Assembly: GCA_963995525.1 (NCBI GenBank)
Contig: OZ023214.1
Location: 19,675,626-19,739,625 of the forward strand
From: Escarpia spicata
Taxonomy: Eukaryota > Annelida > Polychaeta > Sabellida > Siboglinidae
DNA length: 64,000 nt
Direction: 5' to 3'
Below, one piece after another: positions 23,370 through 33,940 of the stretch (positions within the stretch are counted from its first letter, which is position 1; each line of letters opens with the position of its first letter). The position numbers and the translations under genes are program-made. The notes below the pieces were generated by a model. It saw nothing but the letters and a program-made list of their open reading frames with translations, was not told the origin of the DNA and did no database searches.

Positions 23370-24445
23370 AATCGCTAATGGTCCAAGAAAGTATTTTGGT
23401 CGCCCTTGCACTCTGCCGCCAGAGTTGGAGAACATGCTGGTGGAGCATGTTTTAAAACTGGAGAATATGCTGATTGGTATGACCAGGAAAGATTTGATGG
23501 ATATGGCATATCAGTTGGCTGAAGCGAATGGGATAAGGCATTGCTTTAACACTTAAAAACAAGCAGCTAGCAGACATTGGTAGCGTGATTTTATGAGGAG
23601 ACACCCTGAACTCTCCCTCCGTCAAGCCGAGGCAACTTCTATTACGAGAGCCAAAGGGTTTAATCGTGAGAGTGTGCATGAGTTCTACGATAAACTAGAA
23701 ACTTTGGTTGACACGTACTGATTCGATGCTACAAACATCTTTAACGTGGATGAATCGGGTATAACAACTGTGCAGAAGCCTGGCCGGGTCTTTGGGAAAA
23801 TAGGGAAAAGGCAAATCGGATCTCTTACTAGTGGTGAGAGAGGCTTTACTACAACAGTGGTGTGCAGCATGACTGCAGGGGGCAACTATGTTCCACCAAT
23901 GATAATTTTCAGGCGTAGACGCATTATAGAATCACTGGAAGCGTCAAAGTGAATAATGAATCAGGCTGGATGAACAAGGAACTCTTTGTCGTCTGGCTGA
24001 AGAACTTTGTATCTCATGTTGGCTGCACCAAAGACAAACATGTTCCGTTGATTTTTGATGGTCATTCGTCACACACGAAAAATACTTAAGCAATCCATTA
24101 CGCCCGGGACCATGGAGTCGTCATATTATATATTCCTCCACACACAACGCACCGTCTCCAACCCCTTGATCGGGTTTTCTATAAACCTGTGATGACCTAT
24201 TACAATGTGGAATGTGACACTTGGCTGAGGACCAAACAAACTACAGTCACCATCTCCTCAGTCTGTCGTATCTTCGGAAGGGCATACGTACGCTCTGTTT
24301 CCATGGTAACTGCTGCCAATGGTTTCAAGTGCACATGCATTTGGCCTTGTGATCGGAACATATAGACTGATGCAGATTTCGCCGCGGCTGGAAGGTTCAA
24401 GTTGTCCTACTCGGAAACTGGTACAGATGTTCCATCGAATTCTGC
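23370..24445 (+). pseudogene. pogo/Jerky-like transposase (HTH + DDE_1), broken
   Basis: Segments in order: GRPCTLPPELENMLVEHVLK and GMTRKDLMDMAYQLAEANGI, the CENP-B/Tc5-type DNA-binding lead; RRHPELSLRQAEATSITRAK; NVFNVDESGITTVQKP-like sequence near 23745, the first catalytic Asp; LIFDGHSSHTKN near 24050, the second Asp; PPHTTHRLQPLDRVF near 24136, the third acidic residue. Such proteins cut and paste pogo/Tigger elements and have often been domesticated. At least four stops or frameshifts are seen, including near 23555, 23720, 23950 and 24088. Confidence 0.8.
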
Positions 24446-24659
24446 CTGAGATGCCACTGTGCAGAATGACAATTCGTCAAATACAACAACCTCGTCCGCG
24501 AGCGAGCAACAGTCCAACAACCGAAGCCTGTCCACGTCCGACCGACAGTCCAATGATCCATGTCCGCCCACAAACAAGTAACAGCTCAATGAGCTGAGCT
24601 CATCCACAAGCACCAGGCAGAATAATTTCAGGCATGTCACAACCAACCCATGCCCATCA

Positions 24660-25589
24660 GTGAGAGATCAACAGTCTAACAAACCTAGCCTGTCCGCGAA
24701 TGAGCAACAACAGTATAATGACCCAAGCCCGTCTACAAGCGAGCAACAATCCAACAACCAAAAGCTGTCCACGAGAGAGCAACAGTCCAATGATCCATGC
24801 CCATCCACAAGCAGCAGACAGAGTGGTTTCAGGTGTATCGCAACCAATGCAGATGGACGTTGTTTCTTCCGAGTCGTTGTTATTTGTCAAGATCTCGATA
24901 TGCAGCATGCAGAAAGAGACAACGATGGCAATTTAAAGGACCTGCGAATGAGAATGCGAGAAATGACTTCCGCTGATGCGCTACGATCCAACACGATTGT
25001 ACATATGCTAGACAACGTTGGCCTTTATGAAAACATTGATGAGAGGAAGGTGAACGCAGATCTACCTCAGAGACTGTGCTATGCATCTATCGAGGACAGA
25101 ATCGCATCAATGGCGAATCCCAGTGAAATTATTGGGGATATAGAGATCGTTGCAACGGCACGCTGTCTACAACGACCAGTGCATGTCTGCGTTGGAGAGA
25201 GTGTACTTGAATTTGGGACGGAATTTCAGGAGTTTGGTGCAATTATGCTCAAATACATAAATCTGAGTGAAGATGCTGGTCATTGTGAAGCATTAGTCCC
25301 AATCACGGGGCAGCTTACTGATCAACCAGAGCTGGTTAGAAAGGTCACCACTCCTGCAATCATGTCTCCCATCCCAAAACAAGCGATTTCTAGGGTCAAG
25401 AGAAGAACCACCAAGTCGGAAATCATAAACTCCAGTCCCTATAAAAAAACTTTAACAACAAAAGTAGGCATAACTCAACAGTTGGCAAAACAAATAGAAA
25501 GACAACAGATCCAATTAAGAAAAAAACGGCAGCTTTCTCCTGCCAGCCAAAACGAAAAAAGCGGTCAATGTGACAACGAATCTTGGTAA
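24660..25589 (+). CDS. OTU-domain protein segment of the transposon, 309 aa open frame
   Basis: Residues 1-55 are a Gln/Ser/Asn/Pro-rich linker built from 14-residue repeats (EQQSN-x-P-x-x-S-T-S type). They continue a longer repeat region starting near 24480. Residues 57-212 form an OTU cysteine protease fold: TNADGRCFF gives the catalytic Cys68, IIGDIEIVATARCLQRPVHV is the usual core helix and strand, and AGHCEAL gives the catalytic His208. OTU enzymes cleave ubiquitin or related modifiers. The C-terminal third is basic. It lies directly downstream of the broken transposase and just before a PHD finger, so it was probably part of one polyprotein. The long open frame compared with the transposase is notable. 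Confidence 0.8.
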   Translation: MRDQQSNKPSLSANEQQQYNDPSPSTSEQQSNNQKLSTREQQSNDPCPSTSSRQSGFRCIATNADGRCFFRVVVICQDLDMQHAERDNDGNLKDLRMRMREMTSADALRSNTIVHMLDNVGLYENIDERKVNADLPQRLCYASIEDRIASMANPSEIIGDIEIVATARCLQRPVHVCVGESVLEFGTEFQEFGAIMLKYINLSEDAGHCEALVPITGQLTDQPELVRKVTTPAIMSPIPKQAISRVKRRTTKSEIINSSPYKKTLTTKVGITQQLAKQIERQQIQLRKKRQLSPASQNEKSGQCDNESW

Positions 25590-25712
25590 TGTGTACTGTG
25601 TAACGAACAACGAAAAGAAACCATGGTGAAATGTGTACACTGTGGGATATGGATACATATGAATTGTGCTGGTGGCCTGCCCTATAACTATCGATGTGAC
25701 ATGTGTCAGTAA
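25590..25712 (+). pseudogene. PHD finger segment following the OTU domain
   Basis: After one in-frame TAA the same frame continues as CVLCNEQRKETMVKCVHCG, then WIHMNC and YRCDMC, and ends in TAA. The spacing C-x2-C, M-V-x-C-x2-C, W-x-H-x2-C, C-x2-C is a PHD zinc finger, the class that binds histone tails. The stop between OTU and PHD is a single codon. It could be a mutation or the natural end of the OTU protein. Confidence 0.75.
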
Positions 25713-26074
25713 AAGATCGTATTCCTAATTTGGTGATCAGGGACCATCAATTACCGACTGGTATCTTTTTGTCATTATTAGACACTCTACTGGCCATTAT
25801 TCCGTTGGTTTGTTCGTTTATCCGTGACAGACTCTATCATGGCAATCACTTCGTTGGCGTATTCTTCTATTCGTGACAACATATAATAGCTTGTTCTCAG
25901 TTCATAATTAAATTGTGTCAAATCTATTTGGCGTTTAGTCGTCACATGTCATTTGTATGCTCATTGGAACGCCGTAGTTTTCGTGATTTATGCATTAAGC
26001 GACTATCTTCTTATAAGTCTGAAGTGGGTGCTGAACCTTGGTTTCTTTCAAAGCATCAAGACAGATGACGTATA

Positions 26075-26150
26075 TCGAACCAGAAGCACCTATATTGGAC
26101 CACCTGGTCCAATATCAGGACCACTGTAGTCCAATATATGTCACCCGTTA
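26075..26150. repeat. Right imperfect terminal inverted repeat
   Basis: ACGTATATCGAACCAGAAG, then ATTGGACCACCTGGTCCAAT (26093-26112), then GGACCACTGTAGTCCAATAT. This matches the inverted order of the left repeat with about 70% identity by eye. Confidence 0.5.
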
Positions 26151-27009
26151 CCAATTACGAAAAACACTTTTTTACATTTTGTGGAAAAAAAATAACAAAT
26201 GCATTGACCCTATTTCCTGCTTGCACACAGAGCTTGTAGTAACTCGTGGCCTGATCCTTGATAATCCTCGATATCACGTACAGGAATGGAGAAAGATTGC
26301 TCGGAAGTTAGGTGTTCAATATCGGTGCACTTTCCCAACGCAATTAACGAGTGAAAACAATCGATATGGCTATAACAGAGGGTTGTCTTTCTCAAGACAA
26401 ACGCACAGACGGTGCTTGTTTAATAAATCCTTCATATGCTTGAGCGTGTTGACAAGACGGCATGCTGATATGGACATTGCGCGTCTTCAGGTTCAACAGC
26501 AGTCACGTGGGCACGGAGGCTCGCAGGCCAGGTTAAGAAAATGGTGGGGAGGCGATCAAGTGGCGCCACGATGCGTAATTTTGGTGACCCTCTTCGAGTG
26601 ACAAATGTTCGGGTTTTGATCGATGCAAGTGTATATTTTATAAGGAAGCGTATACGCATGTAGGACGCATGTGACGAAGTTTGGCGGCTCTATGTCGTCG
26701 TTTTGATGGTTAGGTGAGAAAGTAAAAGATCGTCCTCACCCCCCTCTCCTGTTATTTTATGGGTCACTTTCACTTCTGGTCTCATCACAGGGAAATGGGA
26801 AAACAGCCTTTTATTGGTTAGTCTACTGACTTTTTCTACAACCGAAACTCTTATGCGAGTGCGAAACACCAAAAGGTGTGGTTTGCTTCCACTTAATTAA
26901 ATGGTGCTATTGGGAATCTTCATTGTGAACATAGAATAAATACAGTAGATCCACACAAATTATATATAACGGGCACTGCGTGTGATTTCAACCAGGGTAG
27001 GTGGCAATT
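26151..27009. other. Unannotated DNA
   Basis: A plus-strand open frame crosses 26038-26601 but resembles no known protein and overlaps the inverted repeat, so it is not called. Confidence 0.4.
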
Positions 27010-28190
27010 GAAATAGGTGCGGTAACACAGCCCTGAAGACTGTATAAATACTATTCATGGTTTACAATCAGCATGTTGCATTGTGGAGTAGCACAGGGGT
27101 AAGACCTCCAGACTCTCGACTGAGAAAATGCGGGTTCGAATCCAGTGCGGCGGTGTTGAACCTTGGGCAAGTTCGTTTACTCTACATTGCTTCAGTTCAT
27201 TCAGCTGTATGAATGAGTACCTGGCTATGGACAGTAGTGGATATTTGTGTACGAATAGTCTTCGTGCATTAATTGCAGCATGGCTGAATGCTTCCCAGAG
27301 AAGTCAAAATGGTGTTTGATTGAACAGGTCTGCCAGGGAGTAAAGTGTAACGCGCTTTGAGCAGTCCTGAGGACTGGATACTGCGCTATATTAGAACTTA
27401 CCTTTTGCATTGTGGTCACATATTTTGCAGACTATGACTTATTTGTTGAAATAAAACATTTCATTGTCACAGACACATACTCATATGGATGTGAGCACGA
27501 TGTGCAATACAATGCGGGTAAATCCCTGGTCATGTACTTTGAATCTAGAATGTCAAATCTGTCTAAAGAAATGACATTAGGAGGAAAGAAGCTAAACTTT
27601 GCCACCTCTTGTAAATATCTTGGACATGTCATTTCTAATAACTTGTCTGATGAGTCTGACATGCAAGCCAAAGTGAGACTTTTGTATGCCAAGAGTAACA
27701 TGTTACGTCAAAAGTTCCACTTTTGTTCAACTGCTGTAAAAAATAAGCTATTTACAGCGTATTTTGGTAATATCTATATGTGTGCGTTATGGGTGAACTT
27801 TAGAAAAGTTAATTTTCAGCAATTCGTTGTTGCATATAATAACTCTTTCAGAATATTGAACAATTTGCCCATGAGATGTAGCGCTAGCCACATGTTTGCT
27901 ACAGCTAATGTCAGCTCGGGTAAATGTGTAATCAGAAAGGCTATTTTTAGCTTAATGAATAGGATTGACATGTCTTTGAATCCCATTATTTATAGCATTA
28001 AAACTAGCGACGTGTATTGTACTTCGAAACTGCGGCACCAGTGGGTCCGGGATTTATATAATTTTTAAACATATTGTTCTTATCGATGTATTTTTATATT
28101 TATTTACATACTTTTATTGATGTACTTGTATATGTGGACATGATGATTGTCTGAAATAAATACATTATTATTATTATTATTATTAATAGT
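27010..28190 (+). pseudogene. Non-LTR retrotransposon fragment, RT palm to 3' end, split by a SINE
   Basis: After the SINE, a long frame (27412-28068) starts at a degenerate catalytic box (TYFADYDLF). It runs through GCEHDVQYNAGKSLVM, CKYLGHVISNNL, KLFTAYFGNIYM and LNNLPMRCSASHMF, the C-terminal thumb region of a LINE whose clade I could not assign. A 3' UTR ends at GAAATAAATACATT followed by (ATT)n at 28163-28186. The 5' part is missing. Confidence 0.8.
27087..27404 (+). mobile_element. Complete tRNA-derived SINE, 318 bp, with 11-bp target duplication
   Basis: The Pol III A box TAGCACAGGGG is at 27089-27099 and the B box GGTTCGAATCC at 27133-27143. They are followed by a conserved body ending in GGATACTGCGCTATATTAG. 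Perfect direct repeats TTGCATTGTGG flank it at 27076-27086 and 27405-27415, proving an LINE-mediated insertion into the RT fragment. A second, truncated copy is at 17808-18041 on the other strand. Confidence 0.93.
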
Positions 28191-30550
28191 ATTGACGCAA
28201 TAATAAACAGTTCAAGTCCATTATAACGTGACTTATCGAGTAGTTTTTATTCAAACATAATTTCTGTAGTGCATACAACATACAGGAGCTAGCTGTTAAC
28301 ATGACGACATCGATCTACCACTAGTGGCCGTGAAAGACAACGCTGCGGCCCACACGTTGTTTGATGTAGATTTGCCTAACTCGCTGCAGTGGCAAAGACA
28401 CGCATAACAATGTGGTGTGATGTCACAACAAACATTCTGACCAATGAGTGGTATTTACCAAAACACCATGCTGGGCTTAAAGTAAAACAAATATACATGA
28501 ACGATTTTGAAGTATGTACACTTCAAGTTACCTCATTATGGTACAACTAACTGCATATACTTTTAAAATAGTCTAAGTTAATTAAACTACCATAACATTG
28601 ATCACTTGTTAAATGGAATGGTGACATTGACCTTCAATGAATTCTGGACCACAGTACACCGCTGAGCAAATACCAAATGTGACTCGTACACATGTTGTAC
28701 CATCACGTATACACAGTAGAGCAATCAAGTGAGACAATGGGTGTATGGTCAACGTAATTATACAAATAAATAACGATGTTTACAGATAAGAAATTATACC
28801 ATATACATCATACACATAGAGAACATATAATGCTAAATAATACAAACAATTATTACCATATATACCCGGTACTAAAACATCTCATTTTCCTTGTAACATC
28901 GCAAATATTGATTGTGACATATTCTGCTAATATAGAAATGAATAGCTTGTTAACATCGCTTCTCAATTACAGTATTTTTTAATATACATAAAAAAAACTG
29001 TTCTAAACATTCCAAAGCAATGACGTTTTATGTTAAAATTTAACCGGTTATACAAATGTTGGAGTACGCGTATTTTAGTAGCTGCATATTTACCATAAAT
29101 TAGCAACATCTGCCATAGATAGTAACCTCACATGGTAAACGTGAATGACACATGAAGACATAACACAGCAAAGCAATAACGCACGAGACACAATAAATAG
29201 GCAGTTCAACAAAAAATCTCTTTCGTTCTACGCAATGATTTTTTCAACACAGACTAACTTAAACCTAAGAACATAATCATCCCCCTAATGCATCCTTCAA
29301 TGTTAAAACAGCAAGTGAAACACAGCTGTCATCAAATCGATGACATTTAGCATAAATTGGATCAAATTTCAAAAAAGAAAACAACATGGATAATGTTCAG
29401 CCTAACACGATCCAACAGTGAATGAGATAAGTGACCAGAAATACACCACCAAAACACAAGTTAAAACAAACCACTACACAGGTGCCTGTGAAAAAATTAG
29501 CTCTGCACAGACTGGCTTTCTGCACACGATGCAGGAACCAGCTGGCAGGTTTTGTTGAAGTGCCTACAATATAATGTCAAATAAAGTCATATCAGAATGA
29601 AACTTTTATATACAGAACACGTTTTTATCTAGCGCTAATGATAACTTAAACATCTAAACAAAATAACTACAAAAGCATAATTGACCTTTCTTTCCCATGA
29701 GCATTCATTAAGAGACAGCTAATTTACTGCCATGATAATTATGTAGAATTAAATATATGTCGATGACGACTGTGTTTGGCTTTGTACATTCAGACACGTC
29801 AATCATACTACACTGTATATACATCAAACGCAACAGTATCAAATAATAACAGTATTGTCTAAGTATACAATCAAATTGCTAGGCTAAGAATAAGGAATAC
29901 AATATACTAACAGTAAGAAATAAACTAAAATACACTCGGCAAAATTACCTTCCATAAGATATATATATATATATATATTTATGACAAAAAAGCATAAGCA
30001 GAAAGGTCAATTGCAAGTGTGATTAGACGTAAATAAGTGACGTAATGGAGGTAAGTCTCGAGCAGGCGCCGCAGTGTCACGGTCAGTTGTGTTGACCAGA
30101 CTAACAACAGAAGATAACACTTTACTGATTTATGTAGTTAACCCGGTTGTAGTTCTGCCATCATTGACTGCTATATGTATAAACGTGTGCACGCACGCAT
30201 CACTCGTGCACACATGCGAATATGAAGACAATCCAAGTTGACTCCTTCATATAAAAATATTGATAACAAAAACATGTTTCTATAATTTAGATTAAACATA
30301 TCATAGATTAATATGACTCTACCTGGTAAACTAATATTAATATTTGACAAGAACAGTCCATGTTGTTTGAGATATATAAAACACACTTTCTGGTCTGTTT
30401 TGACAGTTGTTGTTGACAAAGAGTGGACGATTTAGATACAATGTTTCTTTGTTTGAGCTGTGCTGACTTGGACTGATGCTACAATGTGATACATTTAAGG
30501 CCTGACCTTGGGTCAATCACTTGTATACAACATGAGGGGTAAACATCATG
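28191..30550. other. Non-coding AT-rich DNA
   Basis: No gene recognised. It contains an (AT)n run at about 29959-29980. If the exon chain at 30.8-35.8 kb joins the laminin-G exon at 10.4 kb, this is intron. Confidence 0.45.
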
Positions 30551-30559
30551 GTTACCCAG

Positions 30560-30740
30560 TTTATAACGCCACAACTTAACTAACGACTGTATAAATAAAC
30601 ACAGATACACAATACGGGGACATTTGTCACATCCAGCGACACAATTTAACGGCGTTTTCGGGAATCGAACCCTTTCTAGGGCCTTCAGACCCATAAAGTC
30701 ACTGCCCTGGTATGACATCGGTGTATCGCAGGTTATAACC
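30560..30740 (-). mobile_element. Candidate tRNA-derived SINE
   Basis: The minus strand has a perfect B box, GGGTTCGATTCCCG (about 30655-30670), with an A-box-like GGGCAGTGACTT about 40 nt upstream and a stem-like GGGTCTGAAGGCCC between them. No target duplication or second copy was found. Confidence 0.4.
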
Positions 30741-30834
30741 CCCGAGCAACAAGGGTCGGGTTCTCTTTGACACAGCAGGGTAAACCGGGACAAGGAGGGT
30801 GAATGACCAGGACTGAGTTAATTGATCTACTTAC

Positions 30835-30908
30835 CAGCCATACTCTTGTCACCAAACTGGTCCTCCAGATGACTGCAGGTGTCACGTGACAGAGAACAGC
30901 TGTAGAGA
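30835..30908 (-). CDS. Host exon, 74 nt (phase 1 at its 3' end)
   Basis: Acceptor TATGTTCCAG, donor G|GTAAGT. One base completes the codon left open by the exon at 31220. 24 codons then read LYSCSLSRDTC, SHLEDQFG and DKSMA, and one base is left over. Two of the three frames are open, but only this one fits the neighbouring exon. The laminin-G exon at 10310-10431 begins with the two bases needed to continue. The protein family is not recognised. Confidence 0.55.
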
Positions 30909-31219
30909 CTGGAACATAATTAATTACTGTTGTTGATTACACTCATTACAAGGCAAAATTACAACAACACTAACTTTACGACCACAACTTCCTGTGTAAT
31001 TATTTACCACCAATTACACGTGGATTCGTAAAGAAATGTGGGCTTTGTAATTGTAACTTGACCAAGAAACAGATCCACTTTTGTTGATCTTCTAAAAGAC
31101 GACAAATTAGCTGTGCACCTGTCAAAGTTTGTCACGTAGGTGTGTTTAGTTTAGTGACACATGAACTGACACATGTGTCGTGTCAATGTCAACACACATA
31201 TATAAAAGGGCTTACTTAC

Positions 31220-31307
31220 ATGAGGGTTAACCCCATCCGTGCCCTCAGCATCTCTGTCACATGACCACCTACAGATGATGTCAACTTTCCGTAACTTGTC
31301 TCAACAT
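31220..31307 (-). CDS. Host exon, 88 nt
   Basis: Acceptor CAATTTACAG, donor AT|GTAAGT. Only one frame is open: two bases, 28 codons (VETSYGKLTSSVGGHVTEML and onward) and two bases. Its start phase fits the cysteine-rich exon at 31847, and its end phase fits the exon at 30908. Function unknown. Confidence 0.55.
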
Positions 31308-31846
31308 CTGTAAATTGTAAACAAACCTTTGAGTTATAATTTGTCTTCAAAACTTTGTTTATTTCGGTGGCTGTAAAAGTGAATTACAAGTTTGAGATCG
31401 ACGCAAACATCAAAACTAAAACGAGTCATATAAAATGTCACTAAAGACAATAAACTGATTTGACGCGTCGAGTCCAATAGCAACCACACCAATCTTCCTA
31501 TGTCAAGATCCGAGATATATGGGAAACATGCTGAACCCCTGAGGAATCTCCCGGATTTCAACAAAAAAGTTGGCAGGTATAAATTATATATTTTCTTTGT
31601 CATGTTGTAAGAACTTCTAGGGTCAGGTATGTTTAAGGTGTCAGACGAGTATCCAAAAATAAAAATAAATTATTCTGGTACGATTTAACCATGGGAGTAG
31701 AATATCATCTTTAGACACATCTGCCTGATTCACAGTGTAAACATTGTTGTCTGTTTATTGCTCTCACACAGACTGGATTATTTACACTTGTCTTTGACGT
31801 GAATAATACAGACGGCGTATTGCACACAACAATGTAATCCACTTAC

Positions 31847-31934
31847 TTGAACATGTAGTGCCATCAAACATAACCGTACGAGCATGTCGTACATTGATCA
31901 GCAGTGGTGCAGGAATCACAGATGTCAGCACAAG
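31847..31934 (-). pseudogene. Cysteine-rich (furin-like) exon A, copy 1, frameshifted
   Basis: Acceptor TTCTGCTTCTAG, donor A|GTAAGT. It encodes C-A-D-I-C-D-S-C...C-T-T-C-S-Y-G-Y, a C-x3-C-x2-C-x5-C-x2-C spacing like furin-type repeats of extracellular receptors. Compared with copy 2 it lacks two bases after GGTTAT (88 versus 90 nt), which brings a TGA into frame. Confidence 0.65.
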
Positions 31935-32383
31935 CTAGAAGCAGAAGAACTTGATATAACACCCAGAATTGTATGTGGTTCACAGAAACACTGCGACGTC
32001 TCAGCAGCACTCGGATCCACTGCGACATACAGCAAGAAGGCTGCATGTTTATCTGCAAGGCAACCGGATAACATTTACATGTGTCCGCTGTAAAGCTCGT
32101 CATTGTTCTGCAATGTAGAATATATTAACTGTGTGATATAGATTTCAATATGCATTTGCAGCACAGTATTTTAATTTTGTGAGTGCATTGTGCTATTCCG
32201 CTAACAATGCAGTTGTTTGTGTTGGACTCCCCATGATAATTTACGTGTAGGGAAGGACATAACTGCAAACTCAACACACCATTTTGTCTAGTGGTGTTGC
32301 ACCACCAGCACAAAGTACAACAAATAACCAATGTTGAAGTTGAACGTGTATTAATATCAAACACTGTAGAATGCAATACATAC

Positions 32384-32485
32384 CTTTACATTTCTTTCAA
32401 GTATTGTCATAAACTAAGGGTGACTTGTAAGAGTCACTGTCACACACGTTTGCCACAGAACACTTGGAGCAGTCAGCCGCACATT
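32384..32485 (-). pseudogene. Cysteine-rich exon B, copy 1, with nonsense mutation
   Basis: 102 nt between an acceptor ending GTTGTAG and a donor G|GTATGT, phase 1 on both sides. It matches exon B copy 2 but has ACTTGA in place of ACTTCA (a stop) and Tyr in place of the fifth Cys (DSYKS for DSCKS). It is therefore a decayed duplicate. Confidence 0.7.
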
Positions 32486-32567
32486 CTACAACAAGCAAAT
32501 AAACATCAGTTGAGCAGTCACAACAAGGAACAGTAGATGACACAGTCTCTCAAGACAGACTTCAGCC

Positions 32568-32785
32568 ATAGAGACAGGGAGAGAGTGACACAGAGAAAGG
32601 AGACAAAGAGAGAGGGAGAGCGAGGCAGAGAGAGAGGAAGAGCGATAGAGAGAGAGGGAGAGCAAAGGAGAGAGAGGAAGAGGGAGGCAGAGGGAGGGAG
32701 AGAGACAGAGGTGGAGAGAGACCGAGGGGGAGAGAGAGAGGAGGGGAGAGGGATGGAGAATGATGGAGAGGAAGAGAGACAGACA
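32568..32785. repeat. (GA)n-rich microsatellite, copy 1
   Basis: Degenerate GAGA/GGAGAG array immediately upstream of exon B. It is longer than its counterpart at 35910-36052. Confidence 0.9.
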
Positions 32786-33089
32786 TACATAACATAACAT
32801 TCACATACTGCAGATATTTCATTACCATCTTTCTGGTAGATGTCTAATGATCATTCCACCACGATCCGAGAAGTCTCGCGGGAATAACCCTACCCTGTCG
32901 CCCCCTTACACTAACATATCATAACAACTTATGACACATTATTGTTAACTTTTTTGTAGTGGACTGCATAGAACAGTACACAAGCCTTATAGAGACGATG
33001 TTCTCGCTGACTGCAGATCCGTAGTCTTTCGCTCAGTTCACATGCAGTGAATTGAGCGATTTGATGTGCTCATCAGCAAGACATGTGGT

Positions 33090-33437
33090 TCTGCAACTGT
33101 CAACGATGCAAGGCATCAACTCTTCTCCAATGGCAGTCATCAACGACCCAGGCCGCCCTCTTCGAGCATATCAAGAGGTACTTGTTCCAAGTCTCTTTTA
33201 TCGGGAAGCAGTCAACCGCTTGCCACCAGGCAATCGCTGTGTTTGGTCAATAGAGATGGGAACAGAATGAGCGCAGCAAGCAATGGCTTCCTTTCTGGAC
33301 CACTCTCGCCGATGCAAGTATGGCTTGTGCCCTCCTCCTACATGGTTGGCTGCATGAAACGTGCAAGGGCAATTGAAAGAACTGCAGGGCAGGCCTTCAT
33401 TGCACAGCATTGTGCAAGTGCGAGGGTGGCTTCCTAA
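33090..33437 (+). pseudogene. Transposon-associated gene fragment with CXC-type end, copy 1
   Basis: In the second plus-strand frame LFEHIKRYLFQVSFIGKQ, then WLPFWTTLADASMACALLLH, then ETCKGN and LHCTALCKCEGG can be read with stops. This is the cysteine-rich C-terminal portion of the same kind of repeat-borne protein whose E-A-D-T-R core is at 14879-15480. No intact frame remains. Confidence 0.6.
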
Positions 33438-33746
33438 ACAATGATGGCAAAGATGCTAACCATTGAACTTCTACTAATGGATAGAAGGATGGTCGGATGA
33501 TGGATGCTATTGTTTAGGAACATTCATTGCAGGTTTCGTTTCGACCCATTGAAGCAATGATTCTGAACTATTTTAAAATTAAATCTTCACAATAACGGTT
33601 GAAACAAAATATAATTGAATTTGTGTATCTAACTGACATATCATTGCTATTTCTAGAATAATATCATTACTATGAACTGGGTTACATTCCCAGTTGTACA
33701 TAATCATAAGTTTCTGTAATAAATGACGACATTGATCTTCACCTTG

Positions 33747-33923
33747 CTAGTAGCGTGAATATGTTTAAAAATAAAATCGACACACACCTTAAAAAGGCGG
33801 GATACATGTAGATAAAAAGTATTGGACTCTCGATAAGCCAAAAGGCTTCCTTGTCCAACTGCCATCCAGAGTAATTTTCTGGATGGCAATCTTGTTAAAT
33901 CTTGTCTTGTTAAATCTTGTTAA
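33747..33923 (+). mobile_element. 5'-truncated CR1 tail, 177 bp, with 6-bp target duplication
   Basis: Starts in the last ORF2 codons and runs through the family 3' UTR to a (GTTAAATCTT)n end. ACCTTG flanks it at 33741-33746 and 33924-33929. Copy 2 of the duplication lacks it (53742-53762). Confidence 0.9.
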
Positions 33924-33940
33924 ACCTTGACCTTCATTAT

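Larger units (their letters stand above)
22725..26150 (+). mobile_element. Degraded pogo/Jerky-like DNA transposon with OTU and PHD cargo
   Basis: A DDE_1-type transposase relic, an OTU domain and a PHD finger lie in series on the plus strand. They are bracketed by imperfect ~75-bp inverted repeats around 22725-22800 and 26075-26150. Each end contains a GGACCA..TGGTCC palindrome. The interior has stops and frameshifts in the transposase part only. Exact termini and target duplication are not fixed. Confidence 0.6.
31476..33940. repeat. Segmental duplication, copy 1
   Basis: About 2.4 kb closely matching 34863-38306 plus 53642-53762. Both contain exon pair A/B, a GA-rich microsatellite and a CXC-type gene fragment. 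Copy 1 lacks the hAT and the long-TIR transposon found in copy 2, and so preserves their empty sites. It has gained a CR1 tail at 33747-33923. Confidence 0.9.

Noticed and set aside
26038..26601. 187-codon plus-strand ORF
   Set aside because: Starts inside the terminal repeat of the pogo-like element and resembles no known family.
29490..29580. Minus-strand C-x-x-C phrase (GSCIVCRKPVC)
   Set aside because: Resembles the cysteine-rich end of some transposases but is too short and isolated to call.
32486..32828. Ser/Leu/Pro-rich ORFs
   Set aside because: Translation of the GA microsatellite next to exon B.
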